From Nelumbo lutea (Eukaryota; Streptophyta; Magnoliopsida; Proteales; Nelumbonaceae): 64,000 bases of DNA. How positions within the stretch are numbered: the stretch's first letter is position 1; each line of letters begins with the position of its first letter. The stretch is from assembly GCA_022828595.1 (NCBI GenBank), contig JAKGHH010000001.1:136171017-136235016 (forward strand), in the 5' to 3' direction. Below, piece after piece: positions 51,101 to 57,470 of this stretch. Under the pieces are notes generated by a model. The model ran no database searches and was not told the DNA's origin. It saw nothing but the letters and a program-made list of their open reading frames with translations. The translations under genes and the position numbers were made by a program.

Positions 51101-54100
51101 AACTATGTGCACAAGCTAATAAGTGTATCTTCCTTGGATACTTCAGGACTCAAAAAGGGTATAAGTGCTATAACCCTAACTCCCATAAGTCATTTGTGTG
51201 CTTCGATGTCACCTTCTTTGAATCGGTTCCTTTTTTCTTGGACATTGTGGTTCCTTCTCCTTCCCCCATAGTTCCTCTTCCCGTCCCTATTGAGGATCCC
51301 CTTCCCGTGGTCCCCATTCCAATTGCGGATTCCCCTCCCGTGCCAGTTACTACTGAGAGGCCACCAATCAAACAAGTGTATACTCACAGAAGAGCACCGG
51401 CCCCTCCTCCAATTCAACCCTCGTCAAGAGATCCTATGGTTGCATCTTCTTCCTCGGACCTTGATCTTCCTATTGCCCTGCGGAAAGGTAAACGCACTTG
51501 TACATCTCATCCTATTTCACACTATGTTTCAGCTGCTCACCTTTCTGCTTCTCATCGCAACTTTATACCATTGCTATTATCTGTCTCCATTCCCAAGACT
51601 GTCCAGGAAGCCCTTACCTCCCCAGGGTGGCGGCAAACAATGGAAGAGGAACTATCTGCTCTACAACACAATCACATGTGGGAACTCACTACTCTTCCTC
51701 CTATTAAGCATGTTGTTAGGTGTAAGTGGGTCTACACAATGAAGTTTCTTCCAGATGGCAGTGTGGAACAATTGAAGGCCATTAGTGGCCAAGGGCTATT
51801 CTCAGTTGTATGGTTTGGACTATATAGAGACATTTTCTCCTGTGACTAAAATTGGTTTAGTTCGGGTGTTGATTTCATTAGCTACTATGTATAATTGGCC
51901 TCTTTTGCAACTTAACATTAAAAATGCCTTCCTGCATGTGATCTCATTGAGGAGGTGTATATAGAGCAACCACCAGGGTTTGTTGCTCAGGGAGAGGATG
52001 GTAAGGTTTATAGACTCAAAAAGGCAATTTATGGACTGAAACAATCTCCACGTGCATGGTTTGGTAGGTTCAGTGAAGTGAAAAACTTTGGGATGAAACA
52101 GTGTCAGGTAGACCATTCTGGGTTCATCCATGACTCAAAAGACGGAAAAATCTTACTAGTGGTGTATGTGGATGATATTTTCATAACTGAGAGCGACAGT
52201 AATGGGATTGACAGGTTGAAGAAATTCCTACAGGACCACTTCAATACAAAGATTTGGGTAAGCTGAAGTACTTCCTGGGAATAGAAGTTGCAAGGTCAAG
52301 ACATGGAATTAACTTATGTCAAAGAAAATATGTTCTTGACCTACTTGAAGAAACAGACTATTAGACGCTAAACCAGCAGAGACTCCTATGGAACTGAATG
52401 TCAAGTTGAGTGTTGATGCAGGTGAAGAGTTTGATGATCCTAGAAGATATAGGAGGTTGGTGGGAAAGTTGAATTATCTGACTATTACCCAGTCAGATAT
52501 ATCATTTGTTGTGAGTATGGTGAGTCAGTTTATGCAACATCCTCGGATTCTTCATTGGGAAGCAGTTCTAAGGATTGTTAGGTACCTGAAGGGTGCTCCA
52601 GGTCGTGGTTTGCTATACAAAAGTGGAGGGACTCTTGAGATAGTAGGGTATACAGATGCTGATTGGGTTGGTTCTGTATCAGACAGGAGATCAACTACAG
52701 GGTATTGTACCTTCCTTGGTGGCAATCTTGCAACTTAGAAGAGCAAGAAACAAACAGTGGTGGCAAGGAGTAGTGCAGAAGCTAAGTACAGAGCTATGTG
52801 AACTAGTATGGTTGAAAAACTTGCTACAAGAGATGGGGTTCTCAGTTGACAAACCCATGAGACTATAATGTGATAACCAAGCAGCTGTTCACATCTTTCC
52901 AATTCAGTCTTCCATGAGAGAACAAAGAATATTGAGGTCAATTGTCACTTTGTAAGAGAGAAAGTGATCAATGGAGTGAGAGCCACATCTCATGTGATCT
53001 TGGGAAATCAGTGGGCAGATCTCTTTACAAAGGTATTCTCTTGAGGCAGAGTATATTATATTTGTGACAAGCTGGGACTATAATGACATATACTTTCTAG
53101 CTTGAGGGGGAGTGTTAGAGTTCACAAAACAGGGGTATTTTGGTCATTTGGGTTTATCTATTTGAGAGTGAAAGGTTTGTTTTATTCAAGTTTAAGTTGT
53201 GTGTCCCATCACTTATGAGGGACAATATGGTCTACTGGCCGAACCCTTCTTCTTCTTCTCCTTCTCTACCGTAACCTAGGACTGAATAAGGTGTTCACAT
53301 TAACCACATGCCTTCTCAAGTCTTGGAGTTAAAATCTCCTTTAGGAGTCCTCTTTCCTGGTGTTCAGATTTTCTCCATTCCTTTGTAGGTCTTTGGTTGC
53401 ACTTATTATATCCACATTCCCAATTCTAAAGTTTAACCCCAAGGCTCAGAAGTGTATCTTCCTTGGTTATGCCTCCACACAAAAAGGATACTATTGCTTT
53501 GATCTCATTAGTGGCACCTAGTTTGTTTCCATGGATATCACCTTTTCAGAGTCGGTTCCTTTTTATAATTGTCCTTCTAAAGGGGAGAGATTTCTTGAGT
53601 TGTTTTCTTCACCCCTTCCTTTGCCAACTCCAATTGAGTCTTGTGTCAAGCCCTCCACAGTTACCACCATTCCCGTGGAGGGATCCTCTCCTCCGAGGTC
53701 TCTCATTCCTGCTCCTCCCCCTCCTCCTACTAGTCCTCCATCTTTTACCACTCATCCTATTCTCCAAAGGTGGTGCCAATGGCGAAGGCTAAGGCAAACA
53801 CAAGTTGATCCCACACCTCTAGTTGAGTCTCAGGCGCTTCCAATTACTGAAGAGAGGACATGTCCACCACCTCCTCCACCAGCACCCTCGTTTCCAGACC
53901 TTGACCTACCTATTGCTTTGAAATAAGGTAAGAGGGTACAGCTCACTGTATTTACAAACACCTTTCATATAGCTTGTTGTCCCCATTCTACTATGCCTTT
54001 CTAGCATCCATTTCCTCTCAACCCATCCCAAAATTTGTTTCAAAAGCCTTAGCCACACCATAATGGAGGGATGCTATGAGAACTGAAATAGAAGCCCTTC

Positions 54101-57100
54101 ATAAAAACAATACCTGGGATATTCACTATCAAATATCATGCAGATGGGTCAATTGAGAGGTACAAGGCTCGTTTTGTTTCTAAGGGATATACCTAGGTAT
54201 ATGGGATAGATTGCACTGAGACTTTTTCTCCAATTGCTAAAATGACTTCGGTGAGGGTTTTTTTATCCTGCTATGATTGACCTCTGTATCAGTTTGATAT
54301 TAAGAATGCATTCCTAAATGCTCATCTCACTAAAGAGGCATATATGTCCCTTCATCCTGGTATATATGGCAAGGACATGCAAAGTAAGGTGTGCAGATTG
54401 AAGAAATCACTTTATGGCCTGAAACAATCTCCACGTGCTTGGTTCGACAGGTTTAGGGCCGCTCTTGTTCAATTCGGCTACACTCAGACTCAATCAGATC
54501 ATACCCTCTTTGTTAAAAGAAGAAGCACCCTGGTGACATTCCTTATTGTTTATGAAGATGATATTGTGATTACTGGCAGTGATACAAAAGAAGTTAGTGC
54601 TCTCAAGAAGTTTCTCAATTCTGAATTTGAGATCAAAGACTTGGGGGAGTTGGGGTATTTTCTTGGCATTGAGGTTGCTAGGTCCAAGGAAGGTATCTTT
54701 ATTTCTCAGTGGAAGCATGTGTTAGATCTTCTTATTGAGATTGGAAAACTTGGTGCTAAACCTACTTCTACCCCTATTCATGTGAACCATAAACTCTCAG
54801 CTAATGATGGAGAACTTTTAGCTAACTAGGGAGTGTTTCAGAGATTACTAGGGAAACTTCTTTATCTATGTATGACTCATCCAACCATTTCATATGATGT
54901 GAGTGTCATCAACCAGTTCATGCATGCTCCCAAATACATACATATGGCTGCTGCAAAAAGGGTGCTATGCTATATGAGGGGAACCCCCAGAAGGGTATAT
55001 TGTTTGCTAAACATGGCCACATTAAGGTAGAAGCATATAAAGATGTTGATTGGGCAGGAAATGTGGATGACAGGAGATCCACATTATGTTATTGTGCTTT
55101 GGTAGGCAGAAATAATGTTTCCTAGAGAAGTAAAAAGCAGTCAGCGGTTGCTAGATCTTTAGCTGGGGCAGAGCATAGAGCTATGTCCCATGGGGTTCCT
55201 GAGTTGTTATGACTTAGATCTCTCCTTGATGAGATGGGTGCTTCATGTGACGAGCCACTGATATTGTATTGTGATAACCAAGCTGCTATTAACATTGCTC
55301 ACAACCCGGTTCAACATGATAGAACTAAGCATATTGAGGTAGACAAACATTATGTATGCAAGCTGGCCATGATTGACGTCTTCCTTTCATTTCATCAAAA
55401 GAGCAGCTAGCAGATTTTCTAAGGGAGTTCCAAAGGCAAAGCTTCAACATTATGTATGCAAGCTGGCCATGATTGACGTCTATGCTCAACTTAAGGGGGA
55501 GTTTAGTGTTTAAGGTTATGTCTGTTGGTTACGAGCCTTAGTTATGGGTTTTTTTTGTTTTCTTTAACTATTTCTTTAGTGCTGACCACCCCATTAAGGG
55601 CATCCAAGTAATTGTAATTAATTTTAGAATTAAGTTAATAAAAGATATCAAGGGGGCTAGAAAGGATGAGTAGGGAAACTAGAAGGATAGCATATAAATG
55701 GATGTATTTGTAGGAACTTAGGAATAACCCCAATAAGTGATGAAATGAGGCAAAATAGACTAAGATGGCCTATTCACAAGAAGAAAAGACCATTTACAGC
55801 ACAGTGAGAAGAATTAAGAATTGATCTATTGCAACTTGAAGGATCTAGAAGAGATCAGGACAGGCCATGAAAGACATAGATTGAACTAGTGAATAAAATG
55901 GTCTGAAAGCCTGTGTTTTAACAGTGAATATGACACTGAACAGAATGGAATGGCAGAACAGGATTCATGTATTGAAGCCAACCCCATAGAGTTGGGACTA
56001 GACTTAGTTGAGTTGAGTTGAATTGAGATTTATGAGCATCATCAATCACAAATGTGCAATAAAAAATTTCTTCACACCAAAAGAAGAGTTGGTGGAAGCT
56101 ATAAAGATAAAAGTTGCTCATTGGATAAAAACACTCGAGCTGTTCCAAAGCTTCTCTGTGGCTGATATTCTATGGGCTTGGAAAGAAGTGGCCTTTTCAA
56201 CTAAGAAAAAAGAAAAGATGGTGATGGAATGGAAACCCCCAGCTGCAAATAAGTTAAAAGTTGAATTTTGATGGCAGTTCCATAGGAAATCTAGGATTGC
56301 CAAGTACAGGGGGTGTGTTCAGAGATTCAGCAAACGAAGTTCTGGCTATGTATTAAGGGCCTATAGGGGTTGGAGACTCCATAAAAGCTGAGCTTCATGC
56401 TCTTTTGCAGGGGTTAAAACTAGCCAAACAAGCAGATTTTAAAAACTTGGAGGTTGAAGGAGAGTCAAAACTGGTGATTTCTTGGTCCAACTTCAGAGGT
56501 AACATTCCCTGCATTTATAGACATTCCTTGCGAGAAATTGAAAGTTTAGCAAGGGAGCTCAATGCCACTTTCACTTGGATCAGAAGGCCTGCAAATGGAA
56601 TGGCTGACTTGCTAGCAAAACAAGGAGTGTACAGACAAAATCTATTCTGGGCAGTTTTGTAATTCTTTTTTATTGTTGTGTTTGTGTTCTCCTGCTGGCT
56701 GTAATCTGTTTTTCAATTTAATAAAATTTATCCTTCTTTACTGATCAAAAAATATTAAAAAAAATCTTCACACGTAATACTTACTGTGAAACCTATATAT
56801 TGGTCCAGAATTGTTAAAAACATATATATAAGCTATTTTGCTAGTTGTAGAAAATTAACATGAAACTTGCACTATAAAATGCATGCACTGATCAACTACC
56901 CATGGAAATTTAAAAGGAAACAAACAATGAAAATTAAGAAGTGGTATTAGTGTATATTGAGAAAAAGCAATTTAAAGAATATTGACTTGGAAAGCAAACG
57001 AGCAAGAATTTTACCTATTGGCTACCATTCGAAGTTGTTTAAAAGGCCAAATATATACACCTTCCACCCTCATTTGAGCTGCACGAGCATCATGTTCATT

Positions 57101-57130
57101 GTTGAAAACATCGTGGAAAATAATAACTCC
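15854..57130 (-). CDS. FLY1/FLY2-like: FLYING SAUCER-type transmembrane RING-H2 E3 ubiquitin ligase, 5' end beyond window
   Basis: The family comprises endomembrane E3 ligases; Arabidopsis FLY1 tunes pectin methyl-esterification in seed-coat mucilage. Exons: 57130-57015, 43397-43337, 30330-30264, 30172-30095, 29931-29774, 29686-29627, 29397-29304, 27270-27103, 18197-17869, 16193-16077, 15955-15854 (stop TAG). They total 1,350 nt, 449 codons plus stop, with every phase matching and GT-AG throughout. Luminal part: [20 protein letters not shown], then [17 protein letters not shown], then [10 protein letters not shown]. Hydrophobic segments include [45 protein letters not shown] and [17 protein letters not shown]. 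The C-terminal RING-H2 has CVIC, then CDHFFHSGC, then CPTC, ending RRPLPPA. Introns of 13,617, 13,006 and 8,905 bp are packed with transposons, while others are 87-229 bp. The first exons (signal peptide region) lie beyond 57,130, probably outside the window. Splicing is unverified, but continuity of frame and family order makes the call strong. Confidence 0.92.
15857..15960 (-). other. RING-H2 second half in the FLY-like last exon
   Basis: The last exon carries the C-x-H-x2-H-x2-C and CPTC ligands of the RING-H2 finger. The first zinc pair (CVIC) sits in the previous exon at 16,077-16,193, so a 121 bp intron splits the finger. All eight expected zinc ligands are visible, so ubiquitin-ligase function looks preserved. 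Confidence 0.85.
16194..17868 (-). other. FLY-like intron with a solo-LTR-like segment
   Basis: Intron splitting the membrane part from the RING part. From about 16,960 to 17,510 it holds a promoter-like segment on the plus strand (TCTATAAATATGCATGG near 17,240) followed by a leader-like region, as in short LTRs. I could not fix its ends or find a target duplication. Confidence 0.4.
19210..19335. mobile_element. hAT-like MITE end (CATAGTTGTCAAGGCG type)
   Basis: CATAGTTGTCAAGGCGACGC followed by GCGCC-rich sequence is the same terminus as the complete element at 50,386-51,107. The second terminus is not found within the Helitron, so it is truncated or rearranged. Confidence 0.5.
19336..21490. 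other. Unclassified repeat-derived sequence inside the Helitron
   Basis: Contains LTR- or leader-like sequence (for example a CCCAAAGAAAACACC leader near 19,812) and several short ORFs without family resemblance. It is absent from the Helitron sibling at 13.6 kb, so it is probably one or more later insertions, but I cannot assign a family. Confidence 0.4.
21494..21935. repeat. 237-bp tandem duplication rich in CTT
   Basis: The unit beginning CAGCATTTTTTACATTTTTT occurs at 21,494 and again at 21,731, a period of 237 bp. It is followed in both copies by GAAAAACAGAGGCTCCGCC, a CTT/CTC run and TTAGATATCAGTTCAGTC. The second copy diverges near 21,930. Smaller repeats (AAAAAACAGGGGCTC, AAAAAACAAGGGCTCC) recur inside each copy. 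Confidence 0.85.
22284..22486. other. Spacer with GAGGCGT-type MITE debris
   Basis: CAATGTTTTAAAATGTAGAG near 22,381 resembles a MITE terminus. A possible partner (GGCGCCTTGAAAAACTATG) lies at about 25,067, so the 2.2 kb LTR may have landed inside it. No clean target duplication was seen. Confidence 0.3.
22487..24740 (+). mobile_element. Long LTR (about 2.2 kb), probably Ty3/gypsy type, solo or truncated
   Basis: Starts TGTTAGCACCC at 22,487. A TATA box (TATAAATAGAGG) at 23,951 is followed by a purine-rich leader. Near the end is GGTGGCGACTCCAACTCC at about 24,700, a motif common at LTR/internal junctions of Tat/Ogre-like gypsy elements. No gag or pol follows, so it is a solo or cut LTR. The family assignment rests on size and these motifs only. 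Confidence 0.5.
23951..23960 (+). promoter_or_regulatory. TATA box of the 2.2 kb LTR
   Basis: TATAAATAGA preceded by CTC and followed by a leader-like purine-rich stretch. It would transcribe antisense to the FLY-like gene from inside its intron. Confidence 0.5.
24741..25499. other. AT-rich intronic spacer
   Basis: No coding resemblance. 25,030-25,088 holds a GC-rich MITE-like end (GGCGCCTTGAAAAACTATG). The rest is unassigned. Confidence 0.4.
25516..26746 (+). mobile_element. Rearranged LINE copy, 1.23 kb, with 16-bp target-site duplication
   Basis: Flanked on both sides by TATCTTTTCAGTGTTA (25,500-25,515 and 26,747-26,762), an exact 16-bp repeat. The 3' end (TTTCTATATGAAGTTTTC, then ACTATCAAAATAAA) resembles plant L1 tails. 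The body has broken ORFs (for example 25,972-26,214) without a domain I can name, so it may be ORF1 or UTR sequence. Intronic, antisense to the FLY-like gene. Confidence 0.8.
26763..27102 (-). other. FLY-like intron end, no feature seen
   Basis: 340 bp between the LINE copy and the exon at 27,103. It contains no recognisable element. Confidence 0.5.
27395..28330 (+). pseudogene. L1-type LINE RNase H fragment, split by a MITE
   Basis: The plus strand encodes the C-terminal RNase H-like region of plant L1 ORF2: [18 protein letters not shown], a degraded middle, then [20 protein letters not shown]. The hAT MITE at 27,661 interrupts it. After the MITE the frame resumes [12 protein letters not shown] then a stop near 28,295. 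It lies antisense in the 2.0 kb intron of the FLY-like gene. Confidence 0.75.
27661..28250. mobile_element. hAT MITE, 590 bp, with 8-bp target duplication
   Basis: Starts CAGGGGTGAGCATGGGTCGG and ends CCCATTTGCAAACCCCTA, terminal repeats of the common plant hAT type. An exact 8-bp duplication GGGCCAGC flanks it (27,653-27,660 and 28,251-28,258). GGTTC/GAACC motifs fill the interior; there is no transposase. Confidence 0.9.
28331..29303 (-). other. FLY-like intron, AT-rich, no element named
   Basis: The long plus-strand ORF at 28,576-29,061 is AT-driven and matches nothing I recognise. No transposon ends were seen. Confidence 0.5.
29479..29537. repeat. Compound microsatellite (TA)n-(TG)n-(C)n
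   Basis: A run of alternating TA (29,479-29,512), then TGTGTGTG, then ten C. It sits in the 229 bp intron between FLY-like exons 29,627-29,686 and 29,304-29,397, about 80 bp from each splice site, so length changes here could affect splicing. Confidence 0.9.
30331..30816 (-). other. Intron stretch next to the minus-strand copia
   Basis: Non-coding between the FLY-like exon at 30,330 and the copia LTR. A GC-richer part (30,430-30,520) was examined as a possible exon and not accepted. A (CAT)n run lies near 30,760. Confidence 0.5.
30817..31089 (-). repeat. 3' LTR of the minus-strand copia, about 273 bp
   Basis: On the minus strand it starts TGTTAGGATTAG right after the tract CTTGAAAGGGAG and ends AAGTTGGAGCA. 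Its distal about 110 bp (purine-rich on the plus strand) matches 36,836-36,940. Confidence 0.8.
31340..33800 (-). pseudogene. copia pol of the minus-strand element: integrase, RT, RNase H
   Basis: 33,270-32,626 carries the integrase end and linker ([17 protein letters not shown], then [18 protein letters not shown]). 32,505-31,834 holds RT pieces ([32 protein letters not shown]). 31,767-31,348 is RNase H ([23 protein letters not shown]). The frame changes between pieces and includes stops, so no full polyprotein can be made. Confidence 0.8.
34287..34904 (-). pseudogene. copia gag, C-terminal part with zinc knuckle
   Basis: Minus-strand frame encodes the UBN2-type gag ([20 protein letters not shown], then [13 protein letters not shown]), a Gly/Arg-rich stretch and a zinc knuckle [11 protein letters not shown] (first Cys replaced: HCGQEGH context). 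Upstream, beyond a TGA at about 34,913, gag continues as [18 protein letters not shown] to about 34,980, then resumes at 36,335 ([15 protein letters not shown]). Confidence 0.75.
34985..36335. mobile_element. AT-rich insertion splitting copia gag, with internal 160-bp repeats
   Basis: gag sequence stops near 34,980 and resumes near 36,335. The ends carry related motifs (AAGGATACGCATGG at left; ATACGCATGCGTATCC then CCCAATACGTCTCTTAAAAT at right) that look like degenerate inverted termini. No target duplication was found and no ORF of note, so the type is unknown. Confidence 0.5.
35511..35880. repeat. About 160-bp tandem repeat in the AT-rich insertion
   Basis: GATGATCTATCATATCCA recurs at 35,661 and 35,821 with flanking sequence conserved on both sides (period 160 bp). 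A more diverged unit starts near 35,511. Confidence 0.8.
39099..40170. mobile_element. hAT-type non-autonomous element, 1,072 bp, with nested Tourist MITE
   Basis: Ends CAGTGATTTAAAAGGTGCAC and GCGCTTTTAAAACACTG are inverted repeats. Exact 8-bp duplication ATAACAAT flanks it (39,091-39,098 and 40,171-40,178). GC-rich CCTAGGCGC motifs lie just inside each end. No transposase. It interrupts LINE B between the CTLCKV and SCSFSEDFW parts of the zinc domain. Confidence 0.92.
39680..39967. mobile_element. Tourist/PIF-Harbinger MITE, 288 bp
   Basis: Ends GGGTCCATTTGGTTTG and CAAACCAAACAGACCC are inverted repeats flanked by TTA on both sides (39,677-39,679 and 39,968-39,970), the usual 3-bp target. 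The interior is built of repeated GGAATCGGAATGG-like units in both orientations. Confidence 0.9.
40682..41778 (-). pseudogene. LINE B reverse transcriptase core
   Basis: Two reading frames: 41,778-41,482 ([13 protein letters not shown], then [11 protein letters not shown]) and 41,377-40,682 (thumb, [32 protein letters not shown]). The catalytic FADD lies between them near 41,405, out of frame. KAYD of the family reads KAYN here. Confidence 0.75.
43062..43274 (-). mobile_element. LINE C: 213-bp 5'-truncated L1 tail with 20-bp duplication
   Basis: ATCATCATCAAAATTGTGTT occurs exactly at 43,042-43,061 and 43,275-43,294. Between them the minus strand encodes the end of L1 RNase H ([17 protein letters not shown]), a stop, and a 3' UTR ending in an A-rich tail. 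It lies 43 bp inside the intron after the FLY-like exon at 43,337. Confidence 0.9.
43640..44240 (-). mobile_element. L1-type LINE tails, two fragments
   Basis: 43,798-44,230 is an L1 3' end whose poly(A) tail appears as the T-run at 43,798-43,812 after GATCAAT; its RNase H end is degraded. 43,680-43,797 encodes [16 protein letters not shown], the start of an RNase H domain from another copy. Confidence 0.65.
44488..44777 (+). repeat. 5' LTR of copia A
   Basis: TGTCTAAGG to a CT-rich leader ending before TGTATCAGAGC. It contains AATAAAAGAGATCAAGGGGG, shared with the 3' copy at 55,507. Confidence 0.8.
45118..45151. repeat. (CT)n microsatellite
   Basis: Uninterrupted CT dinucleotide run in the leader of copia A. 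Confidence 0.9.
45240..47284 (+). pseudogene. copia A gag, protease region and integrase 5' part
   Basis: 45,732-46,031 encodes gag ([16 protein letters not shown]); the protease region begins near 46,325 with a broken DSG context ([11 protein letters not shown]). GAG-pre-integrase and integrase pieces follow, including [13 protein letters not shown] and [20 protein letters not shown] near 47,150. Frame changes and stops occur throughout. The integrase is cut at 47,284 by copia B. Confidence 0.75.
47881..48018 (+). repeat. 74-bp tandem duplication in the copia B leader
   Basis: AGTGTGCAGTGCAGGTGTTT at 47,881 recurs with one change at 47,955, with the rest of the unit conserved. It lies between the primer site and the gag start. 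Confidence 0.85.
48154..49113 (+). pseudogene. copia B gag, one premature stop
   Basis: [13 protein letters not shown] start; one frame through [17 protein letters not shown] region ([16 protein letters not shown]), UBN2 core ([15 protein letters not shown]), Gly-rich stretch and zinc knuckle [14 protein letters not shown] to TAG at 49,111. A TAG at 48,460 replaces the Trp found at this place in the related gag at 34.95 kb. Otherwise intact. Confidence 0.85.
49162..53040 (+). pseudogene. copia B pol, decayed and split by a MITE
   Basis: Protease has [10 protein letters not shown] where the family has DSGA-DHM, so the catalytic DSG is lost. GAG-pre-integrase ([19 protein letters not shown]) and integrase ([28 protein letters not shown]) follow, with a frameshift at about 50,168. 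The MITE at 50,386-51,107 interrupts the linker. RT has [14 protein letters not shown] and an intact YVDD at 52,165. RNase H has [12 protein letters not shown]. Confidence 0.85.
50386..51107. mobile_element. hAT-like MITE, 722 bp, in copia B
   Basis: Left end CATAGTTTTCAAGGCGTCTA and right end GCCTTGACAACTATG are inverted repeats. Flanks TGCACGAG (50,378-50,385) and TGCACAAG (51,108-51,115) form an 8-bp duplication with one mismatch. Excising it in thought rejoins the copia frame ([13 protein letters not shown]). The interior is AT-rich with a TTTC run. Confidence 0.85.
53113..53299 (+). repeat. 3' LTR of copia B, internally deleted
   Basis: TGTTAGAG start, ends GGTGTTCACA. It is shorter than the 5' LTR because sequence between GACAATATGGTCT and CTGGCCGAACCC is missing. 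Confidence 0.85.
53300..55480 (+). pseudogene. copia A integrase end, RT and RNase H
   Basis: Resumes after copia B with [16 protein letters not shown], then a proline-rich linker. RT at 54,344-54,829 has [16 protein letters not shown] and a YEDD box where YVDD is expected (54,550). RNase H at 54,950-55,350 has [10 protein letters not shown] and GAEHRAM. A 40-nt segment (CATTATGTATGCAAGCTGGC and following) is repeated at 55,350 and 55,450. Confidence 0.75.
55662..56030 (+). mobile_element. RTE-type LINE 3' end
   Basis: Degraded frames resemble the RTE C-terminus (KMAYSQEE, then [16 protein letters not shown]) and it ends in (TTGAG)n at about 56,000. It interrupts the 3' LTR of copia A. Same family as the tails at 3.2 and 15.2 kb. 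Confidence 0.6.
56078..56764 (+). mobile_element. LINE D: 5'-truncated L1 tail with RNase H
   Basis: Encodes [20 protein letters not shown], a degraded [10 protein letters not shown] motif, [20 protein letters not shown] and [17 protein letters not shown], then a stop at 56,660 and a 3' UTR ending TACTGATCAAAAAATATTAA. A 9-bp flank repeat TCTTCACAC (56,069-56,077 and 56,765-56,773) is a likely target duplication. Frameshifts and stops (about 56,270 and 56,355) disable it. Confidence 0.75.
56774..57014 (-). other. FLY-like intron start, no feature seen
   Basis: AT-rich 240 bp between LINE D and the exon at 57,015. Nothing recognisable. Confidence 0.5.
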
Positions 57131-57470
57131 CTATTGAATAACATGGAAAGTAATTAGTCTCTCATCTGTAGTTAAGCAACAAAAAGAAAAATCATTGAAG
57201 AAAACACAAATAAAAAATGAGCAAAAGCATCTACTCTAGCACATTAATTTAAATGAAGTATTAACTTTTTTTCATGTACTGCTGATTAAGACATGTTTTC
57301 CTTTTTTATTGGTAAGCCAAGTTGTATGCCTTTTGACTCTTGGCTTTCATATTAGGATCTTACTTCTATCCTTATATACCATCATTCACCTCCATAAAGC
57401 TTCTCCCCATATTGATATAAGGCTTTGTTAAACAAGGTACTTGAATAAAATAAAATAAAAGAACAAATAT
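57131..57470 (-). other. FLY-like intron upstream of the exon at 57,130
   Basis: Acceptor CAATAG precedes the exon. No earlier family exon (the TKITGVHYVQ region expected next) was found here or further right, so it should lie beyond 64,000. Confidence 0.55.

Larger units (their letters stand above)
47285..53299 (+). mobile_element. copia B: nested copia copy, about 6.0 kb
   Basis: 5' LTR 47,285-47,579, primer site TGGTATCAGAGC 47,580-47,591, gag, pol, tract TTGAGGGGGAG at 53,102, 3' LTR 53,113-53,299. The LTRs show 6 substitutions in about 117 bases compared by eye; the 3' LTR lacks about 100 bp present in the 5' LTR. The 5' LTR start is altered (CCTTTAGAG against TGTTAGAG) and preceded by a copy of GCAAGGAGCATCC from 47,205. 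Confidence 0.88.
44488..55661 (+). mobile_element. copia A: host copy containing copia B
   Basis: 5' LTR 44,488-44,777, primer site TGTATCAGAGC near 44,779, gag and pol pieces 45,240-47,284 and 53,300-55,480, tract TTAAGGGGGAG at 55,492, and a 3' LTR (TGTTTAAGG) from 55,507 that stops matching at about 55,661, where RTE sequence starts. I count about 12 substitutions in the first 150 aligned LTR bases. It lies antisense in the 13.6 kb FLY-like intron. Confidence 0.85.
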
